Assembly: GCA_051646185.1 (NCBI GenBank)
Contig: JBOFCS010000062.1
Span: 1-29,197 of the forward strand
Direction of reading: 5' to 3'
DNA: 29,197 bases
From: JBOFCS01 sp051646185
GTDB lineage: Bacteria > Actinomycetota > Actinomycetes > Mycobacteriales > Mycobacteriaceae
Made by a program: the position numbers and the translations under genes
The notes under the pieces: model-generated
What the model was told of the DNA's origin: nothing
Databases searched by the model: none
The model's input: the letters and a program-made list of their open reading frames with translations, nothing else
Shown: positions 25,216-29,197 of the stretch, in pieces
Numbering within the stretch: position 1 is the first letter of the stretch
How the letters are laid out: each line of letters opens with the position of its first letter

Positions 25216-26276
25216 CTGAACAACTTCTCGCTCTGTCAAATACAGAATTTGACAAGTTCATGGAAAAAGTTGAGCAAATTGAAGGACAACAAATAGCCAG
25301 TGCTATCCCCCGAGAGCTCATGACTCCCAACGTTAAACGTGGAATTTTGGGATTTGCTACCAGTTCAGCTATTTACGTTGGATCAATTTTTTTAGTATCA
25401 AAAAGCCCTAAATTCACGTGGCCATTACTGTGGGGAGCAGCGGGACTGGGCGGGTGGGGGTTGCATTGCATCGCCCATGATTGCGGGCATGGATCATTTT
25501 CCAGTAGTCGAAAGTTTAATTACGCTCTGGGGCATATTGCGTTACTCCCGCTTGCCTATCCTTTTCACTCCTGGCGGCATGTTCATAACCTTCATCATGG
25601 GCATACAAATAGTTTGGAGCTCGATACAGATTGGCGCCCCGTTCCTGAAGAGGTTTTTCAGAGAATGTCTTTAAAAGACAGGGCGATATACTTTTCTACC
25701 CGAACTTGGGCGGTGTGGGCTGGAACAATAAATTACTGGGCCGAATCTGGTTTTAGAGCAGAATATTTTCCTAAAAAAACAATGCGAGATGATGTCCGAA
25801 AATCTTCCCGTATCGTACTTGGGATACTGGTTCCGTATTTGACAGCACTTGGCTTCAAGACGGGCGTAGCTGGAATAGCTAAATATTTTCTCGTGCCCTG
25901 GGTCGCTACTCATGCCTGGTTTAGCATCACCACCTTGATGCATCATAGTTCTGACGATATTCCCTATCTGAGACAAGAAGATTGGACGAGAAATGCAAGT
26001 AAGCTTCTAGTCACTACTGACTATATTTACCCCAAGGTATTGCATTTTCTGACTCACAATATTTCGGTGCATACCGCACATCATGTGGCTCCAGTTGTGC
26101 CTTTTTACAATCTCCCCGAAGCTCAAAAAGCACTCAAATTCGCTTACCCAGGAATGGTACGAGAAGAGGTAGCAAAACCAAGTAAGTTGTGGCGCATTAT
26201 TTCTCGATGCCGGTTTTATGATCCTATTTCTGGTTTTTACTCAACCAAACCTATGCAGAAAGAGAGTGCTGCATGA
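25212..26276 (+). CDS. membrane fatty acid desaturase 3 (delta-12/omega-type, acetylenase-like)
   Basis: A 354-residue desaturase from a different branch (PF00487, delta-12/omega-3 type). Its boxes are HDCGH at residues 89-93, HNLHH at 125-129 and HTAHH at 287-291, with the hydrophobic hairpin at about 50-85 and two further ones near 155-175 and 195-235. Plant acetylenases come from this same branch, so it is the best candidate for making triple bonds. The ATG overlaps the ACP stop (ATGA). The order desaturase, desaturase, ACP, desaturase of this different type, hydrolase is that of cayB-C-D-E-F. Confidence 0.92.
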   Translation: MTEQLLALSNTEFDKFMEKVEQIEGQQIASAIPRELMTPNVKRGILGFATSSAIYVGSIFLVSKSPKFTWPLLWGAAGLGGWGLHCIAHDCGHGSFSSSRKFNYALGHIALLPLAYPFHSWRHVHNLHHGHTNSLELDTDWRPVPEEVFQRMSLKDRAIYFSTRTWAVWAGTINYWAESGFRAEYFPKKTMRDDVRKSSRIVLGILVPYLTALGFKTGVAGIAKYFLVPWVATHAWFSITTLMHHSSDDIPYLRQEDWTRNASKLLVTTDYIYPKVLHFLTHNISVHTAHHVAPVVPFYNLPEAQKALKFAYPGMVREEVAKPSKLWRIISRCRFYDPISGFYSTKPMQKESAA

Positions 26277-27097
26277 AATCTATTTTTCACTCCGCCTTAG
26301 CGAAAAGATCCACCAGTCTTTTCAGTAATACTAGGTTATTTGATGGTGTTCCTTTTGACGCACCTCCTTTAGGGGCGCGTGCCGTTGAATTACAGGGATC
26401 TACGGTTTCCCGAGGGTTCCTTTTTGGAACAAGTCCACCTGAAGTTTTGGTATTACATGGTTGGGGCATGGATTGCTCGACCATGACAACAATAAGTTCT
26501 GCCCTCTCCGATTACGGTGCGCTCAGCTTTGATGCACCTGGCCATGGAATTAATCCGGGACACACTTCTACGTTGATGGCGTACACCACAACTATTGAAT
26601 CCATTCTCAGTCAGTTTGAGAGCATGACAACTATTGTGGCGCATTCACTGAGTAGCATCGCTGCATTAGCTGCTATCCAACGACAACACAATAATAGAAT
26701 CATGCAGGTCATAATGCTCGCTCCGCCCGCATCTCTCAATAATGTTCTTGAACGTTGGGCACAGGAAAAATCTGTCAGCAGCAACCAGGTGAACTTAATG
26801 CGTTCCGAGCTACATAAGCGCAATGGTGTTGTGGTGCATTACTGGGATCTGGTCGAGAGATCACATGGTGTTACCGCAAAGTTATCGTTATTTTTTGATC
26901 CTGAGGATACTGTGGTGCCCCATCAGGATGTTGAGCAAATTTTTTCTTCGGGAATACGCGTTGAATCTATAGCTATTGCCGATAGCGGTCATCTTGGAAT
27001 TACCGTGCACCCCCAGGTTTTAGCTCTCATTCGCGAAGCTGTCGGTGAAAATGTTTCGACCATTACGCCGTTAAGGAGTAACCATGTCAACCGTTAG
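26273..27097 (+). CDS. alpha/beta-hydrolase thioesterase of the polyyne-type cluster
   Basis: A 274-residue alpha/beta hydrolase. LVLHGWGMDCS forms the oxyanion loop, FDAPGHG the next strand/turn, VAHSLSSIAA the nucleophile elbow with Ser125, LFFDPEDTVVPH the Asp (209 or 212), and DSGHLGI the His240. The elbow is A-H-S-L-S instead of the usual G-x-S-x-G, with both glycines replaced by small residues. It is likely to release the finished chain from the ACP as the free acid, the role given to CayF. The ATG overlaps the desaturase stop (ATGA). It has no signal peptide. Confidence 0.85.
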   Translation: MKSIFHSALAKRSTSLFSNTRLFDGVPFDAPPLGARAVELQGSTVSRGFLFGTSPPEVLVLHGWGMDCSTMTTISSALSDYGALSFDAPGHGINPGHTSTLMAYTTTIESILSQFESMTTIVAHSLSSIAALAAIQRQHNNRIMQVIMLAPPASLNNVLERWAQEKSVSSNQVNLMRSELHKRNGVVVHYWDLVERSHGVTAKLSLFFDPEDTVVPHQDVEQIFSSGIRVESIAIADSGHLGITVHPQVLALIREAVGENVSTITPLRSNHVNR

Positions 27098-27275
27098 CTT
27101 GCGACCGGCCACAAAATCCTGGATGTGCCTGGTATGTGGGTGGATGTATCACGAAGAACTTGGCTCACCTGAAGAGGGGATTCCACCTGGAACCCGCTGG
27201 GAGGATGTGCCGGAGAGTTGGGTTTGCCCGGAGTGCGGGGCAGTTAAGGAAGATTTTGTTATGGAAGAACTCTGA
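27084..27275 (+). CDS. rubredoxin
   Basis: A 63-residue rubredoxin. The iron ligands are Cys15 and Cys18 (CLVC) and Cys48 and Cys51 (CPEC), and GIPPGTRWEDVPESWVCPEC is the family core. The ATG follows a perfect AAGGAG and overlaps the end of the hydrolase gene. Rubredoxins feed electrons to membrane di-iron enzymes such as AlkB, and a rubredoxin gene is a regular member of bacterial polyyne clusters, so it is the probable electron donor to the three desaturases. Its reductase is not encoded in the window. Confidence 0.95.
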   Translation: MSTVSLRPATKSWMCLVCGWMYHEELGSPEEGIPPGTRWEDVPESWVCPECGAVKEDFVMEEL

Positions 27276-27312
27276 GTTCTCCCTGCGGTTCTGCAAATAA
27301 TTATTAGATAAG

Positions 27313-27345
27313 TATAGTCAGCTCAGCTAATAAGGGTTACTATAG
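27313..27345. promoter_or_regulatory. operator candidate (site C) before the HxlR gene
   Basis: TATAGTCAGCT at 27313-27323 matches site A (TATAGTCAGCT at 16642-16652) over eleven bases, and ACTATAG at 27339-27345 gives an opposite half-site only five bases before the ATG. The two half-sites diverge. This may allow autoregulation of the HxlR gene. TATAGT could also serve as a -10 box. Confidence 0.45.
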
Positions 27346-27349
27346 AGAG

Positions 27350-27835
27350 ATGCCCGTTATTTTGGAGGAAGACCTTCATAATCTTGACGACTGGAACCCC
27401 GTTGGACAATGTGCGATCGAGGATGCGCTTGAAGTAGTTCACTCGCGCACTTCGTTGCTTTTTTTGCGGGAGGCCTACTACGGAACAACAAAGTTCCATG
27501 ATTTTGCCCGCCGTGTTGGGGTCACCGATGCCGCTACCTCCACTCGATTAAAAGCTCTTGTTGAGCAGGGTTTGCTAACTAAGCATCCTTATCGGGAACA
27601 AGGGCGCAGAGCCAGGGATGAGTATCTGCTCACAGCGAAGGGGGAAGACTTAGCCCCAGCTGTTTTTGCCCTTATGCAGTGGGGGGACCGGTATTGCAAA
27701 ACTGGCCGAGTTGAGCTTGTTGAGGCTAAAAGTGGGCAAAACATTATGGTGGGGCTGATACCGGAGAATGTTTATCACAAGTACGCCAAACCCCTTGGGA
27801 AGATCACCCTGCGGTTGCGTAAAAACCGAAAATAA
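27350..27835 (+). CDS. HxlR-family winged-helix transcriptional regulator
   Basis: A 161-residue regulator. After a short N-terminal extension comes CAIEDALEVVHSRTSLLFLREAYY from Cys21, the family's first helix pair with its conserved N-terminal Cys. The DNA-reading segment is VTDAATSTRLKALVEQGLLTKHPY, and the wing follows near RRARDEYLLTAKG. HxlR proteins bind as dimers to palindromes, and several (YodB, HypR) sense electrophiles or oxidants through that Cys. A polyyne is a strong electrophile, so the regulator may respond to the cluster's own product. It follows the rubredoxin gene by 74 bases and has a related half-site at its own start. It is the only DNA-binding protein in the window. 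Confidence 0.88.
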   Translation: MPVILEEDLHNLDDWNPVGQCAIEDALEVVHSRTSLLFLREAYYGTTKFHDFARRVGVTDAATSTRLKALVEQGLLTKHPYREQGRRARDEYLLTAKGEDLAPAVFALMQWGDRYCKTGRVELVEAKSGQNIMVGLIPENVYHKYAKPLGKITLRLRKNRK

Positions 27836-28145
27836 ACTGCTATATATTCTTAGGAATATCTTAGGGGTTCTTGGTGATATTTCTCAATGTAGTGTTGAAC
27901 AATTGTATGTGGGTCTACAACTGTGAAAGGTAGTTTTATGATCGCACCGGTTTTTTGGGGCTTTGCTGCAGATGTTTTTCCCTCTCCATCCTTCGATAAA
28001 TCCTTTAGCCGCACATCACATCGGTGACCTTAATGTTGTTCAAGTTGCATTCAGAAATTAGTGGGTCACTGGACACTTTGGGTGTGTATTCTCCTGCGGT
28101 CATCTGGTCTGATTGTTGTGTATGTGTGAGGGGTTAACAAGAACT
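27836..28145. other. non-coding gap after the HxlR gene
   Basis: In this 310-base stretch I see only a dyad, ATATTC at 27844-27849 with GAATAT at 27854-27859 (4-base loop, no T-tract), and a 29-codon open frame at 27938-28027 preceded by AAAGG that has no recognisable feature. GAGGGG at 28128-28133 is the ribosome-binding site of the next gene. Confidence 0.5.
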
Positions 28146-28883
28146 GTGAGTGGTAGTGCAGTCTTTGATATTGCAGCGGACTACACCCAGAGGGTCGCAG
28201 CGGCTCGGGGCGTAGACAATCGGTTGAAGGCTGCTGCCTCGGTCGCTGGCGCAAAAGCGGTTGTTTCTGTGTTGCGGTCACTGCCGGTGGTTACCGCAGA
28301 TTTTAGTGATTCAGCTAGCGGGCGTGAGCTTCGTAGTTGGTTTACTGATCCGTATTGGTTTTTTCCTACTCATCGGATTGCGGTTTCGCTTTTACCTTTG
28401 CCGGGCACCAGTGCGGAGTATCTTCGGGGTAAACCACGGCAGGCGGTGCGGACGAATATTCGACGTTCACTTGACGTTGGTACTACGTGTTCTGTGGTCA
28501 CTGATCCTTACGAGCGGGCGGACATTGTTAAAGATGTTATGGCCCAACGTAATGAGGATCCGCGGCAACTTCTTGATCGCCCTGAGCATAGCAAGATTGA
28601 CCGCACTTTTTTTGTAGCCCGCAGCTCTAGCGGTGAAGCTCTTGCTCTTGCTGAGACTGTGCATGATGGCCTTTGGGTTGGCTTAGGGGTTTTAGTGACG
28701 GGACGCAGCGGACCGGAAACGCGGGATGCCCGTTATCACTTGCATACCGATGTGATTAAGCATGTAATCGACTGTTCGGCAAAGAAGTTGATTGTTGGCG
28801 GTAATTCACTGTTATTCCCACAGGGAACCCGCTATTTTCAACATCGTGTTGGTTATTCTATAATCCGTTTACGTCTGCCGTGA
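28146..28883 (+). CDS. unknown protein, possibly GNAT/FemAB-like acyltransferase fold
   Basis: A 245-residue protein I do not recognise with certainty. There is no signal peptide or transmembrane segment. The middle region RGKPRQAVRTNIRRSLDVG, followed by alternating strands and helices (FFVARSSSGEALALAE, then LWVGLGVLV, and the end HRVGYSIIRLRLP), resembles an N-acyltransferase (GNAT/FemX-like) layout, with basic residues in the first part. GTG 28146 was chosen because GAGGGG lies 12 bases upstream; in-frame ATG 28122 and TTG 28113 are alternatives. It stands alone between the HxlR gene and the convergent DUF3558 gene, so context does not give it a role. Confidence 0.5.
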   Translation: MSGSAVFDIAADYTQRVAAARGVDNRLKAAASVAGAKAVVSVLRSLPVVTADFSDSASGRELRSWFTDPYWFFPTHRIAVSLLPLPGTSAEYLRGKPRQAVRTNIRRSLDVGTTCSVVTDPYERADIVKDVMAQRNEDPRQLLDRPEHSKIDRTFFVARSSSGEALALAETVHDGLWVGLGVLVTGRSGPETRDARYHLHTDVIKHVIDCSAKKLIVGGNSLLFPQGTRYFQHRVGYSIIRLRLP

Positions 28884-28919
28884 GCTGATCCTGGTCACCT
28901 AATTTTCACCGTTATTACC

Positions 28920-29197
28920 CTAAATATGCTCCGGATAGTACGGTTCCAACACCGTAGCGTGATGAATCACCGCACCACAAGGATCACCGCCAGGCTTAAT
29001 ATCCCCATTCGACAATAAAATAGTCATCGAACCACCGGGAACCTCCACCGCAATAGAACAGCTATACCCATCATTAGATTGGAGAAAAACCACTGCATTC
29101 CGACCATTAATAGTGGTATCCCAATACGATTCAATGGTCGTACTGTCCCGAGTCTCCTGCAACGATAAATTCTCGGCCCACAACGTCATCAGATACT
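28920..29197 (-). CDS. C-terminal part of a DUF3558-type lipoprotein (partial at window end)
   Basis: The minus-strand frame ends at 28920 and stays open through the last base, so the N-terminus is outside the window. The visible ~92 residues contain SNDGYSCSIAVEV, then LLSNGDIKPGGDPCGAVIHHATVLEPYYP, with Cys spacing and a terminal helix like those of DUF3558 lipoproteins and like the protein at 12488. It would be a second lipoprotein of that family. It converges on the unknown gene at 28146 with a gap of 36 bases and no visible terminator. Confidence 0.6.
   Translation of the reverse strand, partial: YLMTLWAENLSLQETRDSTTIESYWDTTINGRNAVVFLQSNDGYSCSIAVEVPGGSMTILLSNGDIKPGGDPCGAVIHHATVLEPYYPEHI

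Noticed and set aside
26018..26026. TGACTATAT inside desaturase 3, matching the ideal left arm of the operator family
   Set aside because: It has no partner arm, is inside coding sequence (Thr-Asp-Tyr-Ile), and does not precede a transcription unit; chance match.
21366..27275. Ordinary membrane-lipid desaturation operon
   Set aside because: A dedicated FAAL, an own ACP, three desaturases of two types, a thioesterase and a rubredoxin in this order are more than membrane unsaturation needs and match polyyne clusters.
27844..27859. Terminator for the HxlR gene
   Set aside because: The ATATTC/GAATAT stem is short, AT-rich and not followed by a T-tract, so it is reported only as a dyad.
27938..28027. 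29-codon open frame with AAAGG upstream
   Set aside because: The start context is acceptable, but the short peptide has no recognisable signal and there is no conservation evidence; not enough to call a gene.
1..29197. CRISPR arrays, tRNA or rRNA genes, insertion sequences and integrases
   Set aside because: I saw no regularly spaced repeats, no cloverleaf or rRNA-like stretches, and no transposase or recombinase motifs in any frame.

Overview
The window looks like a moderate-GC member of the Mycobacteriales, most likely a Corynebacterium. It holds WXG100 proteins, an EspG-type chaperone, DUF3558 and LppA-like lipoproteins, an Rv3651-like sensor and a Pls/PosA-type synthetase, all typical of mycolic-acid actinobacteria. 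The G/C content is lower than in Mycobacterium. The genus is an inference; no rRNA or tRNA gene is present to fix it.

Layout. (1) 1-1361: the end of a ter-associated module, with the C-terminus of a StiP/PELOTA-type protein and a HAD phosphatase. (2) 1513-9119: an envelope or surface-glycan operon with a Pls/PosA-family single-module NRPS fused to a multi-pass membrane/left-handed beta-helix region, a short M1 metallopeptidase, a Wzx/MATE-like membrane protein, a GT2 glycosyltransferase and a DUF2304 membrane partner. (3) 9256-15166: an orphan type VII (ESX-like) substrate island with a DUF1023 alpha/beta hydrolase carrying a helical N-terminus, two lipoproteins, a WXG100 protein, an unknown helical protein, a WXG/PPE-like protein with a long Pro/Gly/Thr/Ser tail, and EspG. 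No ESX core component (EccB/C/D/E, MycP) lies in the window. (4) 15391-27835: a lower-GC biosynthetic gene cluster. (5) 28146-29197: an unrecognised protein and a partial DUF3558 lipoprotein.

The main discovery is region 4. The operon 21366-27275 encodes, in order, fatty acyl-AMP ligase, desaturase, desaturase, acyl carrier protein, desaturase, alpha/beta-hydrolase thioesterase and rubredoxin. This is the gene content and order of bacterial polyyne (polyacetylene) clusters such as cay for caryoynencin. Two further operon pieces flank it: a TesB-like thioesterase, a Rieske non-heme iron oxygenase and a DHA2-family MFS exporter on one side, with an Rv3651-like PAS/GAF protein between, and an HxlR-family regulator at the far end. 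A divergently transcribed thiolase sits at the left edge. Polyynes are reported to inhibit acetyl-CoA acetyltransferases, and the massilin cluster carries a resistant thiolase copy (MasL), so this thiolase is a strong candidate for self-resistance.

Proposed logic (inference): FAAL activates a fatty acid and loads it on the ACP. Three membrane di-iron desaturases, fed electrons through rubredoxin, convert single bonds to conjugated triple bonds. The hydrolase releases the product, the Rieske enzyme tailors it, the MFS protein exports it, and the thiolase protects primary metabolism. An 18-bp perfect palindrome in the thiolase/TesB divergent promoter, an imperfect copy upstream of the FAAL operon and a half-site in front of the HxlR gene suggest that one regulator controls the whole set. 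A polyyne cluster in a corynebacterium would be unusual and, to my knowledge, is not characterised.
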